Positions 50,843-61,326 of a stretch of 64,000 bases of DNA are shown here, one piece after another (position 1 is the first letter of the stretch; each line of letters starts with the position of its first letter). The stretch spans positions 1,240,001-1,304,000 of the forward strand of contig WOAB01000864.1 of NCBI GenBank assembly GCA_027886185.1. The letters run 5' to 3'. The notes beneath the pieces were generated by a model. The model saw only the letters and a list, made by a program, of their open reading frames with translations, did no database searches and was not told where the DNA came from. The translations under genes were made by a program, and so were the position numbers. The stretch is from Rheum nobile. Its lineage: Eukaryota > Streptophyta > Magnoliopsida > Caryophyllales > Polygonaceae.

Positions 50843-53616
50843 TCCTCCCCTTCTTGAAGAGGATCCAACCATGGATCATTTACTTGAGGTGTAGCTACGT
50901 CCGGTGAGTGGTAGGGTGTCAAATCAGCCACATTGAACGTTGCACTCACACCATAAGTATCTGGTAGGTCAAGGATATAAGCATTGTCCCCTACTCGGCG
51001 CAGCACCTTGAATGGTCCATCTCCTCTAGGTGCAAGCTTGGACTTGCATAGCTTCGGGAAGCGCTCCTTCCTCAAGTGCACCCATACGAGATCTCCTGGT
51101 TGAAACACCAATCTCTTGCGCCCTTTGTTAACCCTAGCTGCATTCCTTTCTCCACAAGCCTTGAGCTTCTCCTTGGTCCTCTCATGCAGCTCCTTGATGA
51201 ACTCCACGTGCCTACCTGCATCAAAATTCTCACGCTCCTTCATGGGAAAAGGAGCAAGATCAAGTAGAGTAGTGGGGTTGATACCATAAACACACTCAAA
51301 AGGAGACAAAGATGTAGATGAGTGGACAGTCCTATTGTAGGCAAACTCTACATGAGGTAGAGCTTCCTCCCAAGCCTTAAGGTTCTTCCTAAGGATAGCT
51401 CGAAGAATGGTAGCCAAGGTCCGGTTAGTTACTTCCGTTTGACCATCCGTTTGAGGATGGCTAGAGGTAATGAACAAGAGCCTCATCCCTAGCTTTCCCC
51501 AAAGAGTCTTCCAAAAGTAACTAAGGAACTTAACATCCCTATCACTTACTATAGTCCTAGGCACACCATGTAGCCTCACGATTTCCCTAAAGAAAAGGTT
51601 GGCTACATTAGATGCGTCGTCGGTCTTATGGCAAGCAATAAAATGAGCTATTTTAGAGAAACGATCAACTACCACAAAGATAGAATCACGTCCCCTCTTT
51701 GTCCTTGGCATCCCCACGATGAAGTCCATAGAGATATCCTCCCAAGGGGCACTTGGGATGGGCAATGGACTATATAAACCGTGGGGTTTGAGCCTTGACT
51801 TGGCCTTGAGACAGTCCAAACATCTCCTAAGAAGGTGCTCAACATCCTTAAGCATGTGGGGCCAATAAAAGTGAGCATGTAGCATAAGATAAGTTTTGTC
51901 CCTTCCGAAGTGACCCATTAATCCACCCTTGTGGGCTTCCTCAACGAGTAACAAACGTAAGGAACAAATAGGTATGCACACTTTATCAACCCTAAATAAG
52001 AACCCATCAAACAAGTAAAACTTGTCACACGAGCCCTTATCTAAACATGTCTTATAGATGGCACCAAAATCAGAATCTTCCACATACAACTCCTTTATAT
52101 ATGCAAACCCTAAAACCTTGGAGTCTAATGTGGTAAGCAAAGTATATCTCCTAGATAGGGCATCGGCAACTACATTGTCTTTCCCCTTTTTGTATTTGAT
52201 TACATAAGGGAAAGTTTCAATGAATTCCATCCATCTACCATGTCGTCTATCAAGTTTATCTTGGCTCTTGAAGTGCTTTAAGGATTCATGATCCGTATGC
52301 AAGATAAACTCTCTAGGCCACAAGTAGTGTTGCCAAGTCTTTAATACTCTAAATAAAGCATATAACTCTTTGTCATAAGTAGAGTAATTAAGACTTGCAC
52401 CCTTTAATTTCTCACTAAATAAGGCAACAGGCTTACCTTCTTGCATCAAGACGCCACCTATGCCAATCCCGGAAGCGTCGCACTCCACTTCAAATGGCCT
52501 TGTGAAGTCCGGCAAAACCAGCAAAGGTGCTTGCGTCAATCTCCATTTTAGGGTATTGAATGCCCTCTCTTGCGCCTCCTCCCACACAAAGGCCGAATGC
52601 TTCTTGGTCACTTCCGTCAAGGGCGCAGCAATGGTGCTAAAATCCCTCACGAACCTCCTATAGAAGCTGGCCAAACCATGAAAGCTCCTCACTTGGCTCA
52701 CGGAGGTAGGCGTAGGCCAATCTTGTATGGCCTTTATCTTGCTCTTGTCCACTTGAAGGCCTCTTGAGCTCACTACAAAACCAAGGAAAGTAACTTGATT
52801 AGTGCAAAACTCACATTTCTTCTCATTAGCATACAAGCACTCATTACGTAAAGTAGAGAGTACTTCCCTTAAGTGACGCTCATGCTCCTCTAGGGATTTG
52901 TTGTACACAAGAATATCATCAAAATAGACAACAACAAATTTCCCTATAAAATGCCTTAAAACATGATTCATTAAGCGCATGAAAGTACTAGGAGCATTTT
53001 TCAAGCCAAAAGGCATGACAATCCACTCATACAAACCGAATTTTGTCTTGAAAGCCGTTTTCCATTCATCCCCCTCCTTCATCCTAATTTGGTGGTAGCC
53101 ACTTCGGAGATCTATCTTGGTGAAGACGGATGCTCCATGCAGCTCATCTAGCATGTCGTCGAGGCGGGGAATTGGATGTTGGTACTTTATGGTGATGTTG
53201 TTGATGGCTCGGCAGTCCACGCACATCCTCCATGTGCCATCCTTCTTAGGCACCAAAAGCACCGGCATGGCACAAGGGCTAAGGCTCTCACGAACATGGC
53301 CCTTGTCAAGCAAAGCCTTCACTTGCTCTTGAACTTCTTGAGTCTCCTTTGGATTCATCCTGTAGGCCGGCCTGTTTGGGAGAGTAGCACCCGGAATTAG
53401 ATCAATTTGATGCTCAATACCTCTCATAGGGGGCAGACCCGGTGGCATCTCCTCGGGGAAGACATCTTGAAACTCTTCAAGCAAGCTAAGGATGATTGGC
53501 GGCAAGGTGGATTTCAACTCCTCACTAAGCAAGCCAAAACTCTTGCACAAGAGCATGAGAGTGGCGTCTTGGGGTAGATGCTCTTCTCTCATCTCCTCCT
53601 TGGAAGCTAGCAACAC
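50683..53616 (-). CDS. pol: CRM-like pol: RT, RNase H and integrase
   Basis: An open frame of 977 codons, in the same frame as the upstream gag-pro. RT has LVPKKDGTWRMCVDCRAINN (about 121-140) and the catalytic YFDDI at about 231. RNase H has ECDASGIGIGG near 378 and LHTDHESLKH near 440. Integrase has the HX6HX29CX2C zinc pattern (H562, H569, C599, C602), Asp in MDFIVG near 631, SDRD near 692 and HPQTDGQTE with Glu near 728. A GPF/Y-type module lies near 850-880. The tail SGPMTRNQARHLQEELATLA is encoded in the 3' LTR and resembles a CR-type motif. No chromodomain seen. The true start is the gag ATG. Confidence 0.92.
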   Translation of the reverse strand: MLLASKEEMREEHLPQDATLMLLCKSFGLLSEELKSTLPPIILSLLEEFQDVFPEEMPPGLPPMRGIEHQIDLIPGATLPNRPAYRMNPKETQEVQEQVKALLDKGHVRESLSPCAMPVLLVPKKDGTWRMCVDCRAINNITIKYQHPIPRLDDMLDELHGASVFTKIDLRSGYHQIRMKEGDEWKTAFKTKFGLYEWIVMPFGLKNAPSTFMRLMNHVLRHFIGKFVVVYFDDILVYNKSLEEHERHLREVLSTLRNECLYANEKKCEFCTNQVTFLGFVVSSRGLQVDKSKIKAIQDWPTPTSVSQVRSFHGLASFYRRFVRDFSTIAAPLTEVTKKHSAFVWEEAQERAFNTLKWRLTQAPLLVLPDFTRPFEVECDASGIGIGGVLMQEGKPVALFSEKLKGASLNYSTYDKELYALFRVLKTWQHYLWPREFILHTDHESLKHFKSQDKLDRRHGRWMEFIETFPYVIKYKKGKDNVVADALSRRYTLLTTLDSKVLGFAYIKELYVEDSDFGAIYKTCLDKGSCDKFYLFDGFLFRVDKVCIPICSLRLLLVEEAHKGGLMGHFGRDKTYLMLHAHFYWPHMLKDVEHLLRRCLDCLKAKSRLKPHGLYSPLPIPSAPWEDISMDFIVGMPRTKRGRDSIFVVVDRFSKIAHFIACHKTDDASNVANLFFREIVRLHGVPRTIVSDRDVKFLSYFWKTLWGKLGMRLLFITSSHPQTDGQTEVTNRTLATILRAILRKNLKAWEEALPHVEFAYNRTVHSSTSLSPFECVYGINPTTLLDLAPFPMKERENFDAGRHVEFIKELHERTKEKLKACGERNAARVNKGRKRLVFQPGDLVWVHLRKERFPKLCKSKLAPRGDGPFKVLRRVGDNAYILDLPDTYGVSATFNVADLTPYHSPDVATPQVNDPWLDPLQEGEDDGGPSTPQPPSGPMTRNQARHLQEELATLAHQVPEEVVTATPRSFSLTMVHT
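50843..50862 (-). promoter_or_regulatory. Polypurine tract of the CRM-like element
   Basis: TCCTCCCCTTCTTG is the reverse of CAAGAAGGGGAGGA, directly before TGATGG of the LTR. Almost the same tract lies at 59657-59672. Confidence 0.8.
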
Positions 53617-53718
53617 TTGAGACTTGGTTTTGGCCTTAGAAGAGCTCTCGGTCGAACTCCCCTTCCTAGCTTCAACCGACTTCTCTTGGTCCCTCTTCTT
53701 CTCATAAGCTTCGGCTAC

Positions 53719-55782
53719 CTACAATGGAGTCATAGGCTTTAGTACCACACTCTTGCCATTATAATTAAAAGAATGACGGTTAGTATAACCATCATGAGTG
53801 ACACGCCTATCAAACTGCCATGGACGACCTAGTAATATATGGCAAGCATTCATTGGGACCACATCACATAAGATAGTATCTACATAATGCCCTAGGGTTA
53901 TGGTCACATTGACTTGCTTAGCCACTTTAACCTCTCCACATTCATTCATCCAATGCAGCTTGTATGGCCTAGGATGATGGAAGGTCGGAAGTTGTAACTT
54001 AGTACTAGCAATGTTACAACAACTACCCCCATCAATGATCATGTTACAAACCTTCCCCTTAACCAAACACCTAGTATGAAATAAGTTTTCCCTTTGGTTA
54101 TCATCACATGGGGCAGGTTGTACATGCAAAGTTCTCCTACAAACTAAGGATTCACCATGCTCAAATTCAATACAATCCATATCCTCATTAACATCATGCA
54201 TAGGCTCGTCTTCAATAAACGGACCTTGCTCTTCACCCTCAGACTCAGATTCATAGAGTCCAAGATGGTTAATAACCAAGGTTCGTCTATTGGGGCAATC
54301 TTTCATCATATGCCCTCGGCCTTGACATTTAAAGCATATAGTATCCCTAGCTCTAGAAGAGGGAGAAGAGTTAGAAAAACTCCCTTGTGACCCATTAGCC
54401 GGGCCGGGCTGTCGACTAGTGGACTGCGGCGGTGTACTAGGTGGCGTACTTTTCCTCGGCGCATCTTGGCTCCTTGGTTGGCTCACGGTCTGTCCCTGGT
54501 TCCTACCAAATTGCGTCGGCTGAAAAGGTCTAGATTGGCTAGGGGCCTTCCATGAGTTCGGCTGGCCGCTAGCTCCTCTCGCCGCTTGATGGCCTTGATT
54601 CCTAGCCTTGTATCTTTGGTTTTTCTCCACTTTGATGGCCAAATGCAGCAGCTGTGTGGAATCTGTATAGGGGTACATATCGACCTCATTAGCAATATAA
54701 GGATTAAGGATGCGAAGGTACCTTGCCATAGTCGATTCTTCATCTTCCATGACATTGGCTCGCACCATGGCCGTTTGCATGGCATTGAATGCTTCTTCCA
54801 TACTCATGCTTCCTTGCTTGAGGTTCTCCAGCCGCTGCTTTAGTTCCCTTGAATAATGATGTGGGACAAACCGAGCATGCATTAGGGATTTCATTTGCTC
54901 CCATGTGGTAACCGGTGGATCCAATGCTCTTCTTCTCTCCTTGACGAGGTTGTTCCACCAAGTTAGAGCGAAGCCACTAAACTCAATGGAGGCGAGCTGC
55001 ACCTTCTTGGCTTCAATGAAGTTATGGCAACTCCAAATCTGCTCAACCTTCATCTCCCATTCCATGTAAGCGTCGAGATCGCACTTGCCTTCAAATGATG
55101 GCATCTTGATCTTTATCTTCCCTATGCCATCTTGCTCTAGCTCTCTCCTAGGTTGATTGCCTTGATAGCCCCTATAGGCTCCGTAGCGACCTCTTGGCTC
55201 ATAATAGCCGTAGGCTTCTCTAGGATCTTGGGGTCCATTGAACCGGTTGCCTTGGTTCCACATCTCCTCTTCCAAATCTGCCTCATCAAACATATCTTCT
55301 CTAAGGGGTCCCTGAGGCTCATGCAAAGGATTAGCAACATAGGGCACCTCATGTGGAGGTGGCACTTCATTAGGAAATTGTCCAGCTACCCTATTAACTT
55401 GTTCTTGAACAAAAACAAGAGGTGAGGTGTTCCTTACCGGGGAGTTTCTCACGGTGCCGGTACCTTCTACACGTGTACGCCCAATAGGCACCAAGTTGGC
55501 TCCGGAAGGTCCACCAGGCGCGGCGTAGGTGCCTAAGGGGGCGGTCGCCTGGGTTGGCGCCGTCTCTTGAGGTTGTTGCATAGGTGCAGCCGGGGGCACA
55601 AGAGCCGGAGGTGGTGTCCTTTGTGCCATCTCAAGGGCTACCAAGCGCGCGGTGATGGTGGCCATGGAGTCGGTCATTTTCTTGAATAAGCTAAAGACCT
55701 CTGGATGCACCGGCGAGGGACTCCTAGTGCCCTCCTCTCTTGACGAGCTATCACCTGTCATCACACCAAAACAACTAAACAC
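53719..55782 (-). CDS. gag-pro: CRM-like gag and aspartic protease
   Basis: 687 codons from ATG 55782 to TAG 53719-53721. The N-terminus is Pro/Ala/Gln-rich. A Retrotrans_gag-type helical region lies at about residues 240-390 (IEFSGFALTWWNNLV, WEQMKSLMHARFVPHHY). Next is a Ser/Pro/Gln-rich linker and a canonical zinc knuckle CFKCQGRGHMMKDC (CX2CX4HX4C) near residue 483. Protease has MIIDGGSCCNIAS near residue 582 and HILLGRPWQFDRRVTHDGY near the end. The TAG is the only break between this frame and pol. Gag forms particles. The DGG active site replaces the usual DTG/DSG, as often in this group. Confidence 0.9.
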   Translation of the reverse strand: MFSCFGVMTGDSSSREEGTRSPSPVHPEVFSLFKKMTDSMATITARLVALEMAQRTPPPALVPPAAPMQQPQETAPTQATAPLGTYAAPGGPSGANLVPIGRTRVEGTGTVRNSPVRNTSPLVFVQEQVNRVAGQFPNEVPPPHEVPYVANPLHEPQGPLREDMFDEADLEEEMWNQGNRFNGPQDPREAYGYYEPRGRYGAYRGYQGNQPRRELEQDGIGKIKIKMPSFEGKCDLDAYMEWEMKVEQIWSCHNFIEAKKVQLASIEFSGFALTWWNNLVKERRRALDPPVTTWEQMKSLMHARFVPHHYSRELKQRLENLKQGSMSMEEAFNAMQTAMVRANVMEDEESTMARYLRILNPYIANEVDMYPYTDSTQLLHLAIKVEKNQRYKARNQGHQAARGASGQPNSWKAPSQSRPFQPTQFGRNQGQTVSQPRSQDAPRKSTPPSTPPQSTSRQPGPANGSQGSFSNSSPSSRARDTICFKCQGRGHMMKDCPNRRTLVINHLGLYESESEGEEQGPFIEDEPMHDVNEDMDCIEFEHGESLVCRRTLHVQPAPCDDNQRENLFHTRCLVKGKVCNMIIDGGSCCNIASTKLQLPTFHHPRPYKLHWMNECGEVKVAKQVNVTITLGHYVDTILCDVVPMNACHILLGRPWQFDRRVTHDGYTNRHSFNYNGKSVVLKPMTPL

Positions 55783-57167
55783 AGAACTTTGTCAAGGGTT
55801 AGATAAATCCAAATCACTCACAAGTGTCTCACTCGTGTGTATCACTCACGCTCGGTTCAATCCAATGCCAACCTTGTGATGCAATCGGTTGGGAAGACCA
55901 AATACTTTCACGTGAGTCAAATAACCTGGACAACACTCAACACCCTAAATAATGCTCTATGTAATCAAAGTTTGGTGAAGGATCGGCAAGATGCAAACAA
56001 TAACACTATAGTTCTGAAATTTAGTGCAACCGAAAAGAACACAAAAGAATTCGGAAAACAGGAAAAAGAAGACTCAATGACTCAATAATTACCTTACAAG
56101 AATGTAAATGCAAGGACACTAACAAAACTCAAAGCAATTTAACTCAAGAAGAACTACAAAGCACGAATGAAATGCAATGCAAATGGTGGACAAGGACTCA
56201 ATAAAATTTGAACTCAAAGAGGACAAGTTGTTACCTTTGGCTCGCCTTGGCTTGTGCTAGTGGAGGCGGAAAAATGGTAGTATAGGATCGGTGGGAAAGA
56301 TGTAGGGGTGTAGGCACAAGGAAAGGTGAACGAGAGGAGGCAAGGTGTCCGGACGGCGGCGAGGTAGGCGCGGCGCGGGGCAGATGCGGCACGGCGCAAC
56401 ACTTGTGGCGTCGGCAGACTTGACTTATCCTTTGAGAACTTACAAACTTAGGCTAAGTACTAACCTAAGTATTAATGAAATACAATAGGCTTATACTAAG
56501 CTAGGAAATGAAATGAATAAAATAAAATGATCGTCCTTCTCTTTTTTTTTTTAACGATGTGATTTTATTTTATTTTTGACTTTTTTTTTCCTGATATTCT
56601 TTTGTTTCTTGTCTTTTTTTTTTGAACGGATTTGAAATTTAAATCACAACTGAATTACAATAAAAGAAAAATAAAGAATAAGGAGAAGATAAGCCTTGGC
56701 TAGTTGTTGCCTTGATTGTAGGAGGTGGGCGCCGTTCTTGTTAGGATCCTCAAAGGCGCGCCTCAAAGATAGGGATTTTGAGGCCGAGTGGGATCTGCAC
56801 GTTAAAGAGAGATGCCGCAAATGTAGGAACCCTTGTTGATGCGCCTTGGTGAGCACGCCCGGCTTAGTGTAGAGGGGAACGTGGGAATGGTGGATGGTTA
56901 TGTTGGGGTGGTGGTGGTGATGGCCGGAGTTAATGTTTCCGGCAAGGCTTAGGCAATTTTGTGGTGGTGATGAGGCTGTTCCGATCTCCACAAACACAAC
57001 ACAATTAAAGCACAGAAACACAACAACTAGAAGACTCAAACAAAAGAAACAAGAGAACAAAGTTCGGCAATGATAGAACACAAAAACCGAAGACTCAAAA
57101 CACAAACCAATGATGAACACGGCAATGGAAAGGTGTTGGCACCAAAACGCAGCTCTGATACCAATTT
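55783..57167 (-). other. 5' leader of the CRM-like element
   Basis: About 1.4 kb between PBS and gag ATG with no retroviral domain. T-runs lie at about 56545-56625. The PBS (GCTCTGATACCA reverse) is at about 57152-57163. Two modest minus-strand ORFs (56644-57120, 56214-56402) have no recognisable product. Confidence 0.55.
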
Positions 57168-57882
57168 GATACGGGGTTAGCCGTAATTGGCCCGATCTTG
57201 ATGCACAACGACTCAGAAATGCAAAAGAAACACAAACAAAGTGAGAATGGTGGAAGTAAGAAAAGAGATGATCGATCGAATGAGATAAAACCTTAGAACC
57301 GGATGGAGAAACCCTTTGGTGTTCGTAAACACCAAGAACAATCCAACCTGAATTGTAAGACCTCGTCTCCTACAACTCCACACAAGGAAGAACGGATCTT
57401 TAAAGCACGAAGAGGATGCGTTGTATCGTCTTCGATTACCAACTCGAAAAGAATTGATCTTCACAAACGATCAAGGTTCTTTTGGATTGAACAAGTCACG
57501 AACTCTCTCTAATGGGAAAGTTTCTATTTCAGAAATTGTATTCTTGATAATGTGCTTGTTGCCGAAAATGGCAAAGACAAGAGCCTAAAATACTTCCTAA
57601 AGAAGTCGGCCCAAAAACAACTAAAAACATACTAAACCGAGTCTAAAAATATCCAATCAAACATGGCTAAAACATACTAAAAATAGAATGGAAGGTGCAC
57701 ACAAGTCATGCACTCAACCAAGCTAAGTGTGGACCATAGTCAATGAGAATGACCTAGGCGTGGCCGTGACAACCTCCTCCGGGACTTGGTGTGCAAGCGT
57801 GGCTAGCTCCTCTTGAAGGCGACGAGCTTGGCTCCTAGTCATTGGCCCGGATGGTGGTTGAGGTGTGAATGGTCCTCCATCA
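57168..57882 (-). repeat. 5' LTR of the CRM-like element
   Basis: 715 bp, nearly identical to 50131-50842 apart from a 4-bp CAAA insertion and about 15 substitutions. Confidence 0.9.
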
Positions 57883-57887
57883 GTATG

Positions 57888-58890
57888 TATTAGGGCCAAC
57901 AACTCGGTTTCCATTTCACTCACTCCAGTAAAAGGTGACCTTGTCATCTTTCCCATCAAGCATGGTTCACATGTTTCAAATGATTCACAATCAAATGAGG
58001 CCAGAAGTCCATCCTTTTGGAGCTTCTTCATGCGATTCAAGCTAATGTGACATGATCGACAATGCCATAAATAGGTGGTGTTAGATTCATTTGATTTTTG
58101 TTTTTTGGTGTTTATGTTATATATTTTGGATCCTTGTTCCAGCACATAGAGTCCATTACTCAATAGTGCATTGACATAGAAAAAAGCCATCCTTATAAAT
58201 AGAAAAACGCTGATTTTTTTAGTCTAAAATCATAGCCTTCAATATCCAAAACACAAGTCGCAATAAGGTTTCTATTACGGACAAAATAACAATTATTAAG
58301 TTCTAATACTAAACTAGAAGGTAAAGGTAAACTATAATCTCCAATGGCAAGTGCAGCAACCCTTGCTCCATTTCAAATGCATAGGTCTACATCTCCTTTA
58401 GCTAAGCTTCTTCTTCTTCTTAGTCCCTGCACATTCGAAATAATGTGAGAACTACAGCCTGAATCCAATACCCAAGTTGAAGCTTTAGCTGTTAGGACTT
58501 CTATAACATCCGTACCTAAATTGGAACTCACAGTTCTATTCTTTTTTCTTCCAAGTATTTTGGGTAATTCCCTTTCCAATGACCCTTGGCATGGTAGTAG
58601 AAACAATCATGGCCAGCAGCTACTTTAGCTTTTTCAGAAGTCTGCTTGGGTTGTGCAACTTACTTGCCCTTCCCTTGCATGTTCTTATTCTGCTATCCAG
58701 ATGCCTCTTTCTTGAACCATATTCCCTTGTTGACCATCAAGATCTCTTTCTTGGTGTCAACAGAGGGATTTTGCTCAACTATTTTGAGTATCCCATGTAG
58801 CTCTTCAAGTGTTTTTCCAACTCTATTCATATTGAAGTTCAACTTGAATTGAGCAAATCCATCATGCAAAGAGTGGAGTATGATGTCTGA
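57888..58890 (-). pseudogene. Minus-strand copia gag, protease and GAG-pre-integrase
   Basis: Right to left: gag remnant LHDGFAQFKLNFNMNRVGKTLEEL near 58850; a degraded zinc knuckle FYYHAKGHWKG near 58600; protease WVLDSGCSSHIIS near 58470; and GAG-pre-integrase with LWHCRSCHISLNRMKKL near 58050 and CLMGKMTRSPFTG near 57950. It ends at the CRM-like insertion, and integrase resumes at 50125. Gag upstream of 58890 is cut off by the chromovirus LTR. Several stops break the frame. Confidence 0.8.
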
Positions 58891-59656
58891 TGCGAAAGTC
58901 CCCGTTGACACGATCACAGATGCCCTGGAACGCAACAAAGTCAAGCCAAGCGCCAAGCGCCAAGCTTGAGTCTTCCTAACGTCGTAGAGGTTCCTTGAAG
59001 CCAAAGAGATGGCTTTATTCCTTGTGTGTTGCCGTGGAAACCAAAGTGTTCGTGTTCTTGTTGAATTGCACAAAAACCACAAGTGATGATGAACTAAACC
59101 TCAAAGGGAACTTAGAGGTTTAATTGTCGTAGCGTCGGCTACGGAGATCAAAGTGATGATCTTGATGAAGACAAACGAAGTGTCGAACGCCAAGGGATAT
59201 GATGATCAAAGAGATGATCGACTGGGGCTGAACAATCCACAACAGAACAACCCTAAAGAACTCGGATCTAGGATCCAAACCACAACAATGATGCGGGCTC
59301 AAGCAAGGAGATAAAACTCAACTCTTAATAACTTAAGCAAACATGAGAATAAAAAACATAAGAGCAAGGCTTTTATAGCCAAGCTCTCAGCCTTGGGCCG
59401 CAAGAAACCTAATGAAGTCTTAATGGGTCGGTGCTCTCACATGAGACACACACACGCCCAAAGTAGAAATATCCCAAAATAGAAACTGCTAAAAACATAA
59501 GATGCTAAATATGGAAAGTACCAAAAATAGTAATGTCTACTAAAAACCTCGAAATAAGCTAAGTAAGTCATGCCAATGAGACGCGCCATGGGGGACGCCA
59601 GGGACGTGGTCGCCATGGATGCGTTGGTGGTGCTACACGCCGGCTAGGGCTCATCA
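58891..59656 (-). repeat. 3' LTR of a second chromovirus (minus strand)
   Basis: On the minus strand it starts TGATGAGCCC and ends GGACTTTCGCA, about 766 bp. It has TATAAAAG (reverse) at about 59370-59377 and a typical leader after it. The PPT is immediately to the right. Left flank TCTGA would be the TSD, but the other end is lost. Confidence 0.75.
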
Positions 59657-60296
59657 TTCTCCCCTTCTTATATTCAAAGCGTCCTTGCTTCGAGCGTGTA
59701 GGTAAGAGGGAGAACATCAGATGAACCGCAATGGTGCGTCTCCCCTTCTTAGAGACGAAATTGGGGTGGGGCAGCGCGCCAAAGACATAAGCAGGCGAGA
59801 GCGGCACCAATGGGGCTGGAGCAAAAGGCGCGTAAAACTCTAGTGCGATCATCGTGCTGGGCACCGGTACGATCGTCGCGCAAGGCGTCCAAGCGGGGGC
59901 GGTCTCAGGCACGAATGTCGCGCTGAGCACCGGGGTGGCCGTCACTGTGGGCACCGGGGTGGGCGTCGCAGATGGAGTCAGTGCTGGGACGAGTGCTATG
60001 GTGGGAGCTGGAGCCGGCATCGCGTAAGGAGCGGGCGCTGGAATTGCGATCGGCGCTGCTGGTGTAAGCTCTGTGGGGCATGCCAGAGCGCGCTCATGGG
60101 GGAGCATTGGGGTGCGCTCATGGGGGCGCGTGTTGAGGCTCTTGGGGGAGTGCGCTGGGGTATGCTCGATGTAGTGTGTTGGGGAGCGCTCGGTGTGGCA
60201 CGCTGGGGCTCTCAAGGGAGCGCACTGGGGAGCGCTCTGTGTGGTGCTTTGAGGCTTGGACCAACAAAGCGTACGAGCTGTGTGGGCCTCTGCGTC
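59657..60296 (-). other. 3' internal end of the second chromovirus
   Basis: TTCTCCCCTTCTTA at 59657-59670 is the reverse of a PPT very like that of the CRM-like element. The rest is GC-rich and codes on the minus strand for an Ala/Pro/Thr-rich sequence running into the LTR and stopping at 59568, where a pol C-terminus would end. No integrase motif remains. It is cut at 60296 by the plus-strand element. Confidence 0.55.
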
Positions 60297-61312
60297 TGAT
60301 GTGACCATGCCACATCAAGGTCAAGACACCGAGGACACCCTAGGCGCCGCCGAGGACTTGGACGCCGAGGAGCACACCGTGGGCACTATGGAGGCCCAAG
60401 AGCTGGATCAAGGCACGGAGCTTATGGATGCAACACTTGGAGCTGGAGATGACCAAGACATGCATGGGAGGGCCAAAGCTAAACCAAAGGAAGACATTGA
60501 CCAAGACAAGGCCAAGACATCGGCCGCGCCGGGCGCAAGCAACTCCAAGGCCAACACTCAAGATGACAAGGCAATCTCCGGCACCATCACGAGGTCTAGG
60601 GCTAGGAAGCTCCTCCAAGACCTCCACAAGGGGTTGACATGCCAAGCTGCCCTAAGCCACGCCGAGCCTAGCCTAGTCCTTTGCATTCATCAAGGCGCCG
60701 GCGAGCCCGACGCTAGCGGTAAGTGAACTTTCAAGAGGGGCGCCGAGCCACTTGGGCCACTTTTTTTGGCACTCAAACCACCATGGGCTGGCCCACCTAC
60801 CCCACCATCATAGGCCCAAGCCTTGGCCGAGAGAATCTTAAACGTGCCTGAAGACATTTGCTTTTGAAGTTATTAAGTTACCGTATTTGGACATTTTCGG
60901 TATTAAAAGTAGGGTTTAATTTTGTGCAAGACTCTTGACGTTTCCTTAGGCATTCTTGCCTTTTTTGTAAGCCTTTATATTGGTACTTTTAAGGCTGAAA
61001 AGGGCACGAAAGAATTATCAACTTTGCTTTGCCAAAATCTCTCTTGCTTCTCTAGTCTATCTTTCGTCAAAATAGTCTAAGTGTGTCGAGTGAGTACATC
61101 TCTCACACTTCCTCTTCCCTTTCATTTCTGCAAGCAATTCTTCTTCCCTCTATAAGAAGACATTGAGTTCCATCTATCCCCCACAACTCCGCCGTCAAAC
61201 CATCCTTGCGCCTCCGCCACGCCACCGTCCATCCGAGAAACCCTAATTGGCGTTTCCACTCCGGCGACGAGCAAAACTTGCACCGCGGCCTCCCGATCCT
61301 TTGAATCTAACA
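60297..61312 (+). repeat. 5' LTR of the third chromovirus
   Basis: TGATGTGACC..TTTGAATCTAACA, about 1,016 bp. The end is fixed by the PBS. The start is inferred from similarity of LTR starts in this group. TTTATATTGG near 60966 may be the TATA region. Confidence 0.65.
60310..60726 (+). other. LTR-embedded tail of pol (orphan copy)
   Basis: An open frame inside the 5' LTR, Asp/Glu/Lys-rich and ending with GTITRSRARKLLQDLHKGL and a further about 38 residues. It parallels the GPMTRNQARHLQEELATLA end of pol in the CRM-like element, which also lies inside an LTR. In the 5' LTR it has no upstream pol and is probably not translated. Confidence 0.55.
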
Positions 61313-61314
61313 TT

Positions 61315-61326
61315 TGGTATCAGAGC
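61315..61326 (+). promoter_or_regulatory. Primer binding site, initiator tRNA-Met
   Basis: TGGTATCAGAGC two bases after the LTR end. Confidence 0.85.

Larger units (their letters stand above)
50131..57882 (-). mobile_element. CRM-like chromovirus (Ty3/gypsy), nearly intact
   Basis: LTRs at 50131-50842 and 57168-57882, TSD GTATG (50126-50130 and 57883-57887), PBS TGGTATCAGAGC beside the right LTR, PPT beside the left one. On the minus strand the order is LTR, 1.4-kb leader, gag-protease, one TAG stop, RT-RNase H-integrase and LTR. The LTRs differ at about 15 positions by eye (about 2 percent). It sits in the copia GAG-pre-integrase/integrase boundary. The lack of a visible chromodomain and the pol end inside the LTR favour the CRM lineage. 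Reina- or Galadriel-like assignments are not excluded. Confidence 0.9.

Noticed and set aside
50683..53616. Chromodomain at the end of the CRM-like pol
   Set aside because: No chromodomain pattern after the GPF/Y module. The tail is Pro/Gly-rich with a TRNQARHL motif.
60293..60297. TCTGA as right TSD of the minus-strand chromovirus at 58891
   Set aside because: It equals the left flank TCTGA, but the sequence after it is LTR of the plus-strand chromovirus, not copia gag. The match is likely chance.
59568..60308. Ala/Pro-rich minus-strand ORF as a host gene
   Set aside because: It is low complexity, runs across an LTR/PPT boundary and overlaps the end of another element. Better seen as a pol tail or chance frame.
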